A stretch of 64,000 nucleotides of DNA, taken from Przewalskia tangutica. Taxonomy: Eukaryota > Streptophyta > Magnoliopsida > Solanales > Solanaceae. The notes beneath the pieces were generated by a model. That model was not told where the DNA came from, did no database searches, and saw only the letters and a list, made by a program, of their open reading frames with translations. The stretch is taken from contig CM056725.1 of NCBI GenBank assembly GCA_029844215.1, positions 58,937,609-59,001,608 on the forward strand, written 5' to 3'. A program made the position numbers and the translations under genes. Below are positions 46,026-58,896 of this stretch, in pieces (position 1 is the stretch's first letter; the number at the start of each line of letters is the position of its first letter).

Positions 46026-49000
46026 TGTCACGACCCGAACCCGGGCCCGTGACTGGTGCCTTACCCCGGGCACCCAAGTAGACATACATCAGAGTAATCA
46101 ACGGAATATAAAACATGACATGAAATAATATGAAGTGTAAAACAGTTTATCTGAGAAAACTTGCCTTACGACATATATATATAACTTGAATCCGAACAGT
46201 TACATCCCTATTACAAACTCGCCCATGGCGGTTCTCTGCACTCTAAGAATGATAACAACAATGGCGGGACAGGGCCCATACCACGAATGTAAATACCTAC
46301 AACGACAGGGACTATACCACCGATAAGCCTCGGAGAAAGCGGAGCTTCCCCAACGCTGAATCGTGATCCTAAGAGCGAGGATCGACGATCGTGTACCTCT
46401 ACCGCTGCGTGACGCGGCCCGAAGGTCGATCTGGCAGTACCAAGTATGTGGCGAAAATCACGTAAATGAAATCATAGTAGTCTATATATAAAGCAGAGAC
46501 ATGTATGATAACCAAACTACGCTCACAATAAATAAGCAAATATGTCAAGTCGTGGACTCACGCCTCAAAGTCATCACTCAAATATAACTATGAGTCTCAC
46601 GCCCACAACATCAATCATGCCTGGAATACCTTCCTCATCGCCAGATCCATGATATAAACACACTAAGGAATACACATGAACACCGTGTCCCACCTGTGTC
46701 ATAATAAAACCGCACGGTAAGTGCGAAGGCATAGCCGACTACTAAAACCCACGCACTAACAAGGTCATAAATCGTATCATGAAATCTGTCTAGACCCCCA
46801 CATGATCGAAGCCGCCACTCGCTCGCAGATCTAATGCGCGCGTCTAGTCCTAGAACTTCCCGCAGACTCCGCATAGCCACTCACATAGCCCGCGTGAGGT
46901 ATTCTCGCATCGAGGGTAGCTACTCCCAAGCATCGCCCCGACTCGCAGCGACGCACGCCACATGCATCGCGTGAGGTATAACCCCGCACACTAACCTCGA
47001 ACTCGTAGCTCGCATAGATCCCCGACCCGCATGAGGTTTTCTCGAATCATGGTCCTGCATCACCGAGTCTACCCTCAGACGGAGGGCAATTAACCCCGGT
47101 ATCATGTCAAGAGGTTATTGATATAATACTAACATAACAGCTTATCGTTAAACAACATAAGCACAACAAGGGAAACCCCTTTACACAAACATCACAAAAT
47201 ACTAACACACGTAGCATCCTAACATGTTTACTTATCAAATCAACAAGAAAGTATTACAAGGATATCACAAACCAACACAATCAAGTTATTCACACAAGGT
47301 ACTTTCTACTTTATGTTAGCAAGTTCGGGTTTTTATCCCCAAAGTACTTCATACAATAACTCTTTTAAAAGATCCGTTTCTTTCACAAAAGTCACGCAAT
47401 ACCCGTAGTATAAAAATAGAGTGACTATCTTTTTAAGTAAACCAAAACACTTCCTTTTGTAAAAATCAAGTAACAACATTATTTTCCAAACGTTCAAGTT
47501 TGCCTAATTTCAAATGCTCAAGTTTCTCATTTTCGAAAGGTTTCGTAGTTCATAGTCTTAATCACTTAAGAATGTAATTCTCTTTTAAAACAATTTGAGA
47601 AACATATGCCTTATGTGTGAGTAGGTTATTCTTGTTCATAACAATCTTATTAAAGCGACCATGATCTAGAAATGTACTATCATTTTGTCTCATCTTAACT
47701 TCTACGCAGATGGAGGTTTCATCGGTTTTAATAATACTTTATTAGTCAAAACATTTCCCTTTATTAACGCCGCAGTTGGTTCGTTCGATACTCATTCGAT
47801 TTCAAATCAAGAAACAATATTCCTTTTTAAAAATCAAGTACTCATTACTCACGAATGAGGTTTCACACTTTTTAACAAAATTCATATCAGTTCAATTAAG
47901 TCAAGTCTCTTATTTTTTAAGATCAAGTCTCTTAACTTCTAAAATCAATAAATCATTCTTTTTATCTCTCTTAAGCCGTTATACCTAACTTCCCATAAAG
48001 CTAGTATAACTCTTAAGCTTTTAAAACCAAGTATTACTTTGTTTTCAAAAAGGTTTCTTAACTCTTTTGAATTACTTCAAGATTCTTATTATTCAGGCTT
48101 AAGTCAAAAGACATTGCCGTAAAACACACGTACGTCTACCGTACTATATATATATATTCTTTTAAAAATATCATGCTCAAGAGAATAGGAAGAATCACAT
48201 ACCTCGTGACGATTATCGACTAGTAGCAAATAGCTCCAAAGTACTGTAGTCCGGCTAGCCTTTTCCACCCTTCGAGTAGAATATTCTACTCGCAGTACTT
48301 CAACCTATAAAGGTTATACAAGTCTATCAATGTCTAGACTACTCGGTAGAATAAATCTAGATACAAGATTCTACGGAAAATCAAGCAAAGACTTCCTGCC
48401 ACAAACTTCACAAGTTCATCAGAATACAAATTCTATGTAAGTACAACATTCCCTTCTTATATACCTTCCTGGTATATAACTTATACTTAATTCTTATACT
48501 TCAATAGTATATCAACTCAATTACAATAGGGAGACAAGATATTTACCTCGATAAGCCCAAAATTATCCAAGTTTAAATGTCGATCCTGAGCAACGTTTAG
48601 CTCCTACTCTGGGCGCTCCAACCCGCTCCAAAAAAACCCTTAGAAGTTCTACGCAACTTCTACTTAACACTTCAATCGACTATGAAGGTTTTCCTTAGGG
48701 TTTCGTTTTTGTGACTGAAGGAAAGTATAATAGTATTTCTGGGCTTTTAGTATAGGTGTAACCTTGGGATACTACAAGGTATTTGGGCCAAGGTATTTTG
48801 GAATAGTAACAATACTTGGAGAATACTTTTCTACCAAGGGGGGGGGGGTGTATTTATTAGAACAACTAGGCAAGGGGGGGGGGTGTGCTACGGATAGCAC
48901 CACTAGGAAGGGGGGGTACCCCTCGGCCAAAGGCCTCTCAAAGGGGGAGGGGGGCTCATGGACGAGAGCAACAAGAAGAGGGGAGGGGGATTTCAAGACT

Positions 49001-49458
49001 TGGAAATTATTGTGGATGAAGAAGTCTTCAAGTTAGGGGGGGTATTTATAGGACAACCAAGGGCCAAGATCAAGCCAAGTGGGGGGCAAGTGGAGGGTCA
49101 AGATTTGCCCAAGTGCACCCTAACCCTACTCCAGAAATCCCTCACAAACAAACACCCATGTTTTAGTCCTCAAAACATGGCCAAGAACGTGCACCTTTCG
49201 GCCACCACAACCGTCCACCTTGAGGGTGACAAGTGTCGCCCTCTCGTTTGTCCAAAATATTTCATCTCTCGGAAAAATCCGCAAAAATTATTAATGACAT
49301 AGCCGTAATTTTCCCTTCGCACGTTTTGTAAAACGTTTTGTCGAAAAACGATTCTTTTCGGTAGTTGTGAACAAAATTTTCGATCCTTGCCTATCTTAAG
49401 GCTAAAACTTTCGTACGTACGTCCTTACGTACTTACTCTGGAAATATGGGGTATAACA
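46026..49458 (-). repeat. 3' LTR of element E
   Basis: 3433 bp from TGTCACGACCCG to GGGGTATAACA. TATA box on the minus strand at 49043-49050. G-runs at 48838-48848 and 48876-48886. An ACGTACGT motif lies at 49412-49423, about 40 bp inside the LTR's 5' end. Confidence 0.93.
49043..49050 (-). promoter_or_regulatory. LTR TATA box (element E)
   Basis: TATTTATA, read TATAAATA on the minus strand, about 410 bp inside the LTR. The 5' LTR, which would drive the genomic RNA, has the same box at 55192-55199. Confidence 0.65.
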
Positions 49459-49471
49459 TTCTCCCCTCCTT
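49459..49471 (-). other. Polypurine tract of element E
   Basis: TTCTCCCCTCCTT reads AAGGAGGGGAGAA on the minus strand, identical to the tract of B and directly next to the 3' LTR. Confidence 0.9.
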
Positions 49472-49699
49472 AGAAACATTCGTCCCGAATGTTCCTCCTA
49501 AGTCTCAAAACATACATGCGCCAGTATAGTCTTCACTACTATACTTACGAAAACGATCACGCCACCCCTGGCCATAAAATAACACACACACAAATACTTA
49601 ATTCAAGTCCACGAGAAATTACCTCTAACATCACTAAAACTCCCACCCAAGGGCTAAAAGATACTCCCTTCGCACCTTCATTTTACAAACGAAATGATC

Positions 49700-50060
49700 A
49701 CCCCTATGTTCTTAACACATGCTCGCTTCTTCCTTTACTCGTCGTACCCTTCCCGTACCTTTGAACTCTTTCTCGTAACTTACCACATTTCTGTTACTGC
49801 CTCTGTTTCCAAAATCTCTGGGTTACTATCTCCAACTTGGTCATCATTAACTGGGAACACTCTGGATGGATCTCCGATATTTTTCCGAACATAACAGCAT
49901 GAAAGACCGGACGTACTGCTTCATACATCGGACGACAAATGCTAACATATAGGCAACCTGGCCTATTCTTCACATGATCTGGAAAGGCCCAAAGTAACTC
50001 GGGCTAAGTTTCCTCTGTTTTCCAAAACTCGTCACCCCCTTTCCGGGGTGGTACCCTAAA
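49700..50060 (-). pseudogene. Integrase C-terminal relic of element E
   Basis: This is the reverse complement of B 14290-14610. CCGAGTTACTTTGGGCC and TTTTGGAAAACAGAGGAAAC encode the SYFGPF and FGKQRK parts of the gypsy integrase tail. Frames are broken, and the core with the catalytic triad is absent. Its position directly before the 3' non-coding region fits the end of pol. Confidence 0.65.
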
Positions 50061-50099
50061 GAAGACCCACCTTCAACCTGAACTCCAAGCATCGTCGCC

Positions 50100-51140
50100 G
50101 ATTATCCGCACAACTTCTGTTGACTCTGAGCTGCCAATAACCTCTTCTGGATAAGCTTCACCCTATCCACATCCTGCTGAACAAGTATGAACCAACTATC
50201 TGAACCTTGCCAACATCGAACCAATCGACCGGCAACTTACACTTCCGCCCCTACAAGGCGTCATAAAGCGACATTCGAATACTGAAACGGTAGCTATAAA
50301 ACACTTCCTCAACAGGATACAACAATCCTCACAGTTACCCCTGAGATCCAAATACTGGCCCGAGAGCGAATGCGATACAGAGACTCACCTGAGTTCCTAA
50401 CCCTGCCTGGTAAAACTTCCAGAAAAAGAAACAGCCGTAACTTGGGCTCCACTGCCTGTCCTAAGGTGAAAGCAGGCACCTCGTGCAGCCTTACAACCTT
50501 CCTGATATAATCATCTCGCATAACCCGCTGCCGAGTACACGGTCCTGACTGAAAGATAAGACGGGCTGACCTCATCGGCCCGACTACTGGTCGAACGCAT
50601 CCACGAACTCATACGATGATTAACTAAACTTGGGCCTAACACCCTCGTGACCCTACCACCTGGCGGGACCACCCCGAACTGACCCCACCACAAAATAGGT
50701 CGCGGGTTGACCCGCGATCGGTCCTCAACCCGAACCGCTATCGCGCAAAAACTCTTGTTCCCCGATCCGGAACAATCTCACTAATCAAGTCACGAAAACC
50801 TAGTGGTCTTCTTAGCTCAACTACCCTCTTTCATTTCATACCACCCGGGACTTATCACACAGACATATCTCACGTGTACTATGCACTCCGATAAGGGTCA
50901 AACATAAATGTAATCTTTTACTCAAGATAGCCTTGCCTCTAAGGTCTCCACGCATAAAACTCTAAGGCTCACACTTTCCTTATCCCCAATCTTACCCTTT
51001 TAACTAACCATGATTTCTAATCACAATTAACACACTGCTATCAGAACATAACACTTAAGATATACTCATCTTATCACACATACTAATCTCTAGAGGGTTA
51101 AGGATATACCAGATTCTACCGCTTCACTTCCTTTGTCGCT
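50100..51140 (-). other. Internal module of element E, conserved in A, B, D and F, unassigned
   Basis: It matches B 13380-14150 in reverse complement. The palindrome is present at 50701-50716 (CGCGGGT, two bases, ACCCGCG). A 60-codon minus frame (50511-50693) begins WWGQFGVVPPGGRVTRVLGP and includes SSWMRST, which can also be read in A. No known domain is recognised. Whether it encodes something or is structural is open. Confidence 0.55.
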
Positions 51141-51945
51141 CTAATCAATCGTGCCAATTGGGTGCATTAGGAAGATGATGAATTAGCCACCGATCCCGGC
51201 GTCGAGTCTCTACATCCGCGCCACCTCCGGCCTGACAATTTCTCGCAAATGGCCCCGCTGCCGCAAGCATAACAAGTCGCCGGAAGCACGACACTCCCAC
51301 CATGACATCTACCACAACGCCACACCGGTGGGGTGGCCTCTCAGCTAACACCCCTTCCTCTCCGAACCATCAATCCGGCCGGAACCGACGTGTATCGTGA
51401 ATCGAAGCCCCGAGCTATGACCAACTCCTCGTGATACCGAACGCCCCGAACCGCGAGGACCATTCTCGATCGGGCGAGGCGCATATCTAATTCGCCGAGG
51501 CGGTTTGCCTCGAAAGTTACCAAAGGACCGCCGACCGCCTCTTCGCCGATCTTGGTTATTCCGTCGATCTCTACGCTTTCTCGCGCATAAGCCCGCATAC
51601 GTGCCATGCTCATGCTCGCCAAGAGCTATTCTTTCACAACCTCTTAGATAGTCATCGTGACCCGTGATAAAACGGTACATCATATACTCGGTAGCTACAT
51701 CCTTAGTTAGTAACAAGGTCGTCTCTTGCGCCTATACTTTCGCCATCGTCGTGGAACCAAGGTTCACATATTATGGCCGCAGAGGGAATCGCCGCTGCTA
51801 GACTCTGCTGGGACTGGCGTCGTCGCAGAACTCCCCGAATGAAGCACCACCCCAGGTGATGATTGGGCCTGTGCCATAGCAACCCTCTGCTTTCCACTGC
51901 AGCCTCGCCGCTTTGCCCTTCTCGCCCGGTTGCTACGCGAGGCAT
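51140..51945 (-). pseudogene. gag relic of element E
   Basis: The start is the ATG read from 51945 (MPRVATGREGQSGEAAVES). Segments in other frames follow: YRFITGHDDYLR at about 51680-51640 (F has HRYVTGHDDYLA at the same place), RAYARESVEIDGITKIGEEA (F: SESVEIDGLTKIAKRA), and a degenerate zinc-knuckle region with a CGRR-like block near 51220-51320. At least three frame breaks. The N-terminal half of the gag core that F retains is missing. Confidence 0.7.
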
Positions 51946-52130
51946 AACGGTAGGGAAAGAAATACGTTAGAGGTCCAACTTATAACACGCCTCTAAGCAC
52001 GATCTCGGAGTGAGAAGAATGGAAACCAATCCTAAATATCCTATAGCCTCACGATTATTGATGTAGTGCACAACACACCGATAATCAAGACTCTACTAGA
52101 TACGGTTCAGACACTTTCCGAGGATTAACT

Positions 52131-52142
52131 GCTCTGATACCA
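52131..52142 (-). other. Primer binding site of element E
   Basis: GCTCTGATACCA, read TGGTATCAGAGC on the minus strand, four bases inside the 5' LTR. Full match to the initiator-methionine tRNA 3' end complement. Confidence 0.92.
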
Positions 52143-52146
52143 CTTT

Positions 52147-55100
52147 TGTCACGACCCGAACCCGGGCCCGTGACTGGTGCCTTACCCCGGGCACCCAAGT
52201 AGACATACATCAGAGTAATCAGCGGAATATAAAACATGACATGAAATAATATGAAGTGTAAAACAGTTTATCTGAGAAAACTTGCCTTACGGCATATATA
52301 TATAACTTGAATCCGAACAGTTACATACCTATTACAAACTCTGCCCACAACAGTTCTACAGACCTCTAAGAATGATAACAACAATGGCGGGACAGGGCCT
52401 CGCCATACCCCTGAATGTAAATACCTACAACGACAGGGGACTATACCACTGATAAGCCTCCGGAGAAACGGAGCTTCCCAAAACGCGGAACTGTGATCCT
52501 AAGAGCGAGGATCGACGACTGGTGTACCTCTACCTGCGGCATGAACGCACTTCGGGAGAGGTCAAGATAACATGTACCAAGTATGAAATCAAAATATCAG
52601 AATGAAATCATAGTAGTCTATATATAAAGCAGGAGACATGTATGATAACCAAACTACAGTTCACAATAAATAAGTAGTCATGTCAAGTCAGGGACTCACG
52701 CCCTCAAAGTCATCACTCAAATATAACTATGGGTCTCACGCCCACAACATCAATCATGCCCGTGGAATACCTTCCTCACTGCCGGCAGTCCATGATATAA
52801 ACACACTAAGGAATACACATGAACACCAGGTCCCACCTGTGTCATAATAAAACCGTACGGGGTAAGTACGAAGGCATAGCCGACTACTAAAACCCACGCA
52901 TCAACAAGGTCATAAATCGTATCATGAAATCTGTCTGCATCGCCACATGATCGGCCGCCACTCGCCGCAGATCTAATGTCGCGCCTAGTCCCGAACTTCC
53001 CGCAGCTCCGCATAGGCCACTCACATAGGCCCGCATGAGGTATTCCTCGCATCGAGGGTAGCTACTCCCCGGCATCGTCCTGGACTCGCAGTACGCATGG
53101 CCACATAGACCGCATGAGGTATAACCCCGCACACTAACCTGGAACTCTCGTAGCTCCGCATAGATCCCCTGGACCCGCATGAGGTTTTCTCGAATCATGG
53201 TCCCAGACCGCCTGAGTCTACCCCGTATCGGAGGGCAGCTTAACCCCCGGTATCATGTCAAGAGGTTATTGATATAATACTAACATAACAACTTATCGTT
53301 AAACAACATAAGCACAACAAGGGAAACCCCTTTACACAAACATCACAAAATACTAACACACGTAGCATCCTAACATGTTTACTTATCAAATCAACAAGAA
53401 AGTATTACAAGGATATCACAAACCAACACAATCAAGTTATTCACACAAGGTACTTTCTACTTTATGTTAGCAAGTTCGGGTTTTTATCCCCAAAGTACTT
53501 CATACAATAACTCTTTTAAAAGATCCGTTTCTTTCACAAAAGTCACGCAATACCCGTAGTATAAAAATAGAGTGACTATCTTTTTAAGTAAACCAAAACA
53601 CTTCCTTTTGTAAAAATCAAGTAACAACATTATTTTCCAAACGTTCAAGTTTGCCTAATTTCAAATGCTCAAGTTTCTCATTTTCGAAAGGTTTCGTAGT
53701 TCATAGTCTTAATCACTTAAGAATGTAATTCTCTTTTAAAACAATTTGAGAAACATATGCCTTATGTGTGAGTAGGTTATTCTTGTTCATAACAATCTTA
53801 TTAAAGCAGCCATGATCTAGGAAATGTACTATCATTTTGTCTCATCTTAGCTTCTATGCAGATGGAGGTTTCTACTGGTTTTAATAATACTTTATTAGTC
53901 AAAACATTTCCCTTTATTAACGCTGCAGTGGTTCGTTCGATACTCATTCTGATTTCCGAAATCAGTAAAACATTATTCCTTTTTAAAAATCAAGTACTCA
54001 TTACTCACGAATGAGGTTTCACACTTTTTAACAAAATTCATATCAGTTCAATTAAGTCAAGTCTCTTATTTTTTAAGATCAAATCTCTTAACTTCTAAAA
54101 TCAATAAATCATTCTTTTTATCTCTCTTAAGCCGTTATACCTAACTTCCCATAAAGCTAGTATAACTCTTAAGCTTTTAAAACCAAGTATTACTTTGTTT
54201 TCAAAAAGGTTTCTTAACTCTTTTGAATTACTTCAAGATTCTTATTATTCAGGCTTAAGTCAAAATACATTGCCGTAAAACACACGTACGTCTACCGTAC
54301 TATATATATATATATTCTTTTAAAAATATCATGCTCAAGAGGATAGGAAGAATCACATACCTCGCGACGATTATCGACTATTAGCAAATAGCTCCAAAGT
54401 ACTGTAGTCCGGCTAGCCTTTTCCACCCTTCGAGTAGAATATGCTACTCGCAGTACTTCAACCTATAAAGGTTATACAAGTCTATCAATGTCTAGACTAC
54501 TCGGTAGAATAAATCTAGATACAAGATTCTACGGAAAATTGGCAAGACTTCCTACCACAAACTTCACAAGTTCATCAGAATACAAATTCTATGTAAGTAC
54601 AGTTCAATTCCCTTCTTATATACCTTCCTGGTATATAACTTATACTTAATTCTTATACTTCAATAGTATATCAACTCAATTACAATAGGGAGACAAAATA
54701 TTTACCTCGATAAGCCCAAAATTATCCAAGTTTAAATGTCGATCCTGAGCAACGTTTAGCTCCTACTCTGGGCGCTCCAACCCGCTCCAAAACAACCCTT
54801 AGAAGTTCTACGCAACTTCTACTTAACACTTCAACCGACTATGAAGGTTTTCCTTAGGGTTTCGTTTTTGTGACTGAAGGAAAGTATAATAGTATTTCTG
54901 GGCTTTTAGTATAGGTGTAACCTTGGGATACTAGAAGGTATTTGGGCCAAGGTATTTTGGAATAGTAACAATACTTGGAGAATACTTTTCTACCAAGGGG
55001 GGTGGTGTATTTATGAGAACAACTAGGCAAGGGGGGGGGGGTGTGCTACGGCTAGCACCACTAGGAAAGGGTACCCTCGGCCAAAGGCCTCAAAGGGAGG

Positions 55101-55607
55101 GGGCTCGTGGGCGAGAGCAACAAGAAGAGGGGAGGGGGATTTCAAGACTTGGAAATTATTGTGGATGAAGAAGTCTTCAAGTTAGGGGGGGTATTTATAG
55201 GACAACCAAGGGCCAAGATCAAGCCAAGTGGGGGGCAAGTGGAGGGTCAAGATTTGCCCAAGTGCACCCTAACCCTACTCCACAAATCCCTCACAAACAA
55301 AGACCCATGTTTTAGGCCTCAAAACATGGCCAAGAACGTGCACCTTTCGGCCACCACAACCGTCCACCTTGAGGGTGACAAGTGTCGCCCTCTCGTTGGT
55401 CCAAAATATTTCATCTCTCGGAAAAATCCGCAAAAATTATTAATGACATAGCCGTAATTTTCCATTCGCACGTTTTGTAAAACGTTTTGTCGAAAAACGA
55501 TTCTTTTCGGTAGTTGTGAACAAAATTTTCGATCCTTGCCTATCTTAAGGCTAAAACTTTCGTACGTACGTCCTTACGTACATACTCTGGAAATACGGGG
55601 TATAACA
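52147..55607 (-). repeat. 5' LTR of element E
   Basis: 3461 bp from TGTCACGACCCG to GGGGTATAACA. It is slightly longer than the 3' LTR because several short CG- and CTG-rich motifs are complete here (for example GCCTCGCCATACCCCTGAAT at about 52397) and shortened there. TATA box at 55192-55199 (minus). Confidence 0.93.
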
Positions 55608-55612
55608 CTTCA

Positions 55613-57792
55613 AGTCTCTTAACTTTTGAAATCAAGCTTCTTTAACTTTTAGAAATCAAGTCTCTTATCTTTAAAATGGCAAGAAATCAATTCTTTCCAA
55701 ATCAAGTATTCTATACTTTTAAATCAATTCATTTCTTCCTTTAAGAATCAAGTCCCATAACTTGAAAAATAAAGTCCCTTAACCCTTTAAAAATTTGAGG
55801 TTCATAGTCTTAAAACTTCATACGTAAATTCTTATAAATTAAGTAACATATACTTTGGTGCGTTGTGAATAAGTTATACTTATTTATAACGATCTTAATC
55901 GAGTAGCCATGATCTAGAAAATGTAATACAATTTTGTCTTATCTTAGCTTCTATGCAGATGGAGAATTCTACTCATTTTAACTTAATTGATTGTCATTAC
56001 ATTTTCCTTTATTAACGCTGCAGTGGCTTGTTCGATTCTTATTCTCATTTGTGTCGTAACTTAGCCAAGTCAACTTGGCTCCAAATACCTCCTAACGACT
56101 CTTACCAACATCCCCCATAAGACTTGGTAAGAACTTAGGATAACTTAGACATAACTTTTACGTAGAGTAAATCAACATACATACCTCTTAACTTCTAAGA
56201 GTAGAAGGAATCATGAAATAGTACTACATGTATATTCCATACATAGAATCATGTCAAAAGAAGGAAGAGGTTCACATACCTCGCGACGATTATCGACAAA
56301 TAGCAAAATGCTCCAAAGTACTTCAACCTTGATAGCTATTCCATCCTTCAAGTAGAATACGCTATACTTAGTACTTCAACCTATAATGGCCATAATACGT
56401 CCATTAACCTTTAGCTTCGAACGTAGAATATTCTAAGTGCAAAGTCACTAAATTCTACAGAAAATCGGACATCACTTCCTTTGTTTCTACATACTTTGCC
56501 ACCTTTTTCAAGGCCGAATTCAATAACCAAACACGCCACATTTAAGGCCCAACAATTCAGCTAACCAAAGAGGATTACACGCCTTAATAGGACGTGTAAA
56601 ATTCTGCCCCAAAACCATACCAAAACAGCCCCTAAAACAGTCCATAATTATCATAACGAGGGTGGAATGTGAGGCCTTTCAACGCCTTTCCACACCCTTA
56701 TTCCTTCGGGGTTTTCATTAGCAATCTACTACATTAAACATGAAATATAGGGGCTGATTTTCCAGCATACAACACGTCTAAAGCAGTCCCTAAAAACTGC
56801 ACGACAATATCCAACCGTTTCTGATTCTACTAAATAACTAAAATCCGATAACTCTTTCCTTAATCCTTTTTTATTCCAATTCGAGTTCCAAAACATCTAC
56901 ATAAGTTATAACAACTTATTAACAACAATATTAATCCATTATAACATGCAATAGGTGAAGATAACAACGACAATAACCAACGAATTCCATTTACACCAAA
57001 TCGGTTTTAGTCCCAAAAAATGGCTCAAACGCTTTTTATTCTTCATTCTTTTTAACAAAAGTTCATCCATACATTATAACAATAAGTAATATCCAATTAC
57101 TTTAAAAGAAGAAGGACTTTTACCTCATTTTTTTCCCAAAACCGCCCCAAAATAGTCCGGTCTTTTATCGTCCGCAGCTGCTTCGCTCCACTTCTTCAAG
57201 TACCAATCACATATATGTATCCCCTACAACCTTAGGATCAACTTCTCTTCACGTTTCGCTTCCAAAGAGTCGATGGAATACCCCTAGGGTTTCATTCTAT
57301 TTTCGGCCCAACCTAGATTTAGGGGTTAAGGGTGCTTAATCTTGGAAAGGAAATACATTGATCTTGATCTTATCTTTGGATATGGGGATTCCGAATTGCT
57401 CTAGGTTTTTGGAGAGATGAGGGTTTGTATCGATGAATATCTTTTGTTCTAAGTCTTCAAGACTTATCTATATAAAGGTGTGTGGGGTCTTCACAAGACA
57501 AGTGGGGAGGGCACTTGCTAACCTCTTATTGGCCAAGTATTTCTTCACAAAATATTTCATCCACACTTAGTTATTTTTCATCCCATTTCGATGGACATGT
57601 AACATAGTATACCAAGACTTAATAAATCCACTAAGTCCATAATTCTAATGAAAAATAATTCCATTACTAGAATTAATTCTTGTCATCACATTAAACTCGA
57701 AAATTTTCCGTATAAGGAAATGTAAAAATCCTTTCCTTTCGACATTCCAATCTTAATTCTATAATCATGTTCTTGAATTACGGGGTGTAACA
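55613..57792 (-). repeat. LTR of element D, right part
   Basis: It continues D after E. It shares CTTTGCCACCTTTTTCAAGG and CTACAGAAAATCGGACA with C1 and C2, then diverges into a D-specific segment (56600-57400). A TATATA element on the minus strand at about 57469-57477 is the likely promoter. It ends at 57792. No gene. Confidence 0.8.
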
Positions 57793-58896
57793 TTCTTCCC
57801 CCCTTAGAAACATTCGTCCCCGAATGTTCTTTCGGACTCCAATCTAATTAGATAGCGACATAGTCTCCTTTTACTACACCCTTCATACAACATATGCCAC
57901 CCATGGCCACATAACAATACTTATGCTAAGATGTCAACCTTGGCACTCACGAAGCCAACTAGTCCATACTCATAATGACCTCAAAGTCCGTCATAATCAT
58001 CTCTACTAGGGTCTGACGACTGTATCATCACCGGACAAATCTCATATACCCGCTCAGCTACCACCCAAACACTCACAGGTGTAGTTACCTCGAAAGGTTC
58101 TTATGGATTCAGGCTCTATTCCTTTACACTTGGTTGTTATCTTTCTTACTGGTCGTACTCTTTCCGTACTTCCAACTCATACTAGCATACATACATAACT
58201 TCCATACCGATTCTGGCCTCTAATCTTTGGAGTCACTCTTTTAAACAACCTAAGGCCATTTCCGACTCCCACGACCTGGTTCCGGTGGAACGCGTCCACG
58301 AACCCGTAAAACAATTAACTAGACTTGGGCCTTGCACCCTCGTGACCCTATCACGTAGCGGAACTACTACCAACCGATCCCACTCCATTTCAAACTATGA
58401 GGCGACCCGTAACAGGTACTCACCCCGACCCGCCGTCGCACTTAACTCTTACCCTTAGTCTGAATAAAATCTTATTGCCCGAGAAGGCCTTATATATACC
58501 TAAGGTCTCGGCGGTTATCAATATTCTTAGACTCGCAATTTCCATGCTCCAAGCCTACCTTATCAGTCCCCCCGTAAACGGGTACAAAAACTTCTCATAA
58601 TACCATAATCGTGTCGTCTTGATCACAACAACCATTACTCTATACGGACCTCATCCGTACAATTCTCTTAAGCCTATCACGTAGCTTAATATATTAACAT
58701 GGTATTCCATTAAGTTCTTAACATGACTTCTTAAGGGTTCACCGCCTCTATCGAATACTTCATCTTTTCCCAATTATCCCAAAATAAAACATAAGACCTT
58801 GGCGAGAATTCATTAACCGTTCCATACCTTCCCGGTATCTAGTTAGTCTTTACCAACTCCTGGTAATCTAAAATCATTCTAGGCAACACGCGTCTG
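57793..58896 (-). pseudogene. 3' internal region of element D (polypurine tract, pol-end relic, shared module), cut by F
   Basis: TTCTTCCCCCCCTT at the LTR border is the complementary polypurine tract, followed by the AACATTCGTCCCCGAATGTT block seen in A, B and E. Weakly preserved pol-end sequence occupies 58080-58250. At about 58285-58440 lies the shared module (GGGCCTTGCACCCTCGTGAC; E has GGGCCTAACACCCTCGTGAC). F interrupts D at 58897, so gag and the 5' LTR of D are outside the window. Confidence 0.65.

Larger units (their letters stand above)
46026..55607 (-). mobile_element. Element E: complete non-autonomous long-LTR Ty3/gypsy-type retrotransposon
   Basis: 3' LTR 46026-49458, internal region 49459-52146, 5' LTR 52147-55607 (minus orientation). 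Perfect 5-bp target repeats CTTCA flank it (46021-46025 and 55608-55612). LTRs are near-identical except for scattered substitutions and clusters of small indels. Like A and B, the 2688-bp internal region has a primer site, gag segment, shared module, integrase tail and polypurine tract, but no protease, reverse transcriptase or RNase H. It is inserted in the LTR of D. Confidence 0.95.

Noticed and set aside
48958..49302. 114-codon frame on plus, repeated at 55107-55451
   Set aside because: It is antisense to element E inside both LTRs, begins in a G-rich low-complexity region, and is not preserved in A, B or S1.
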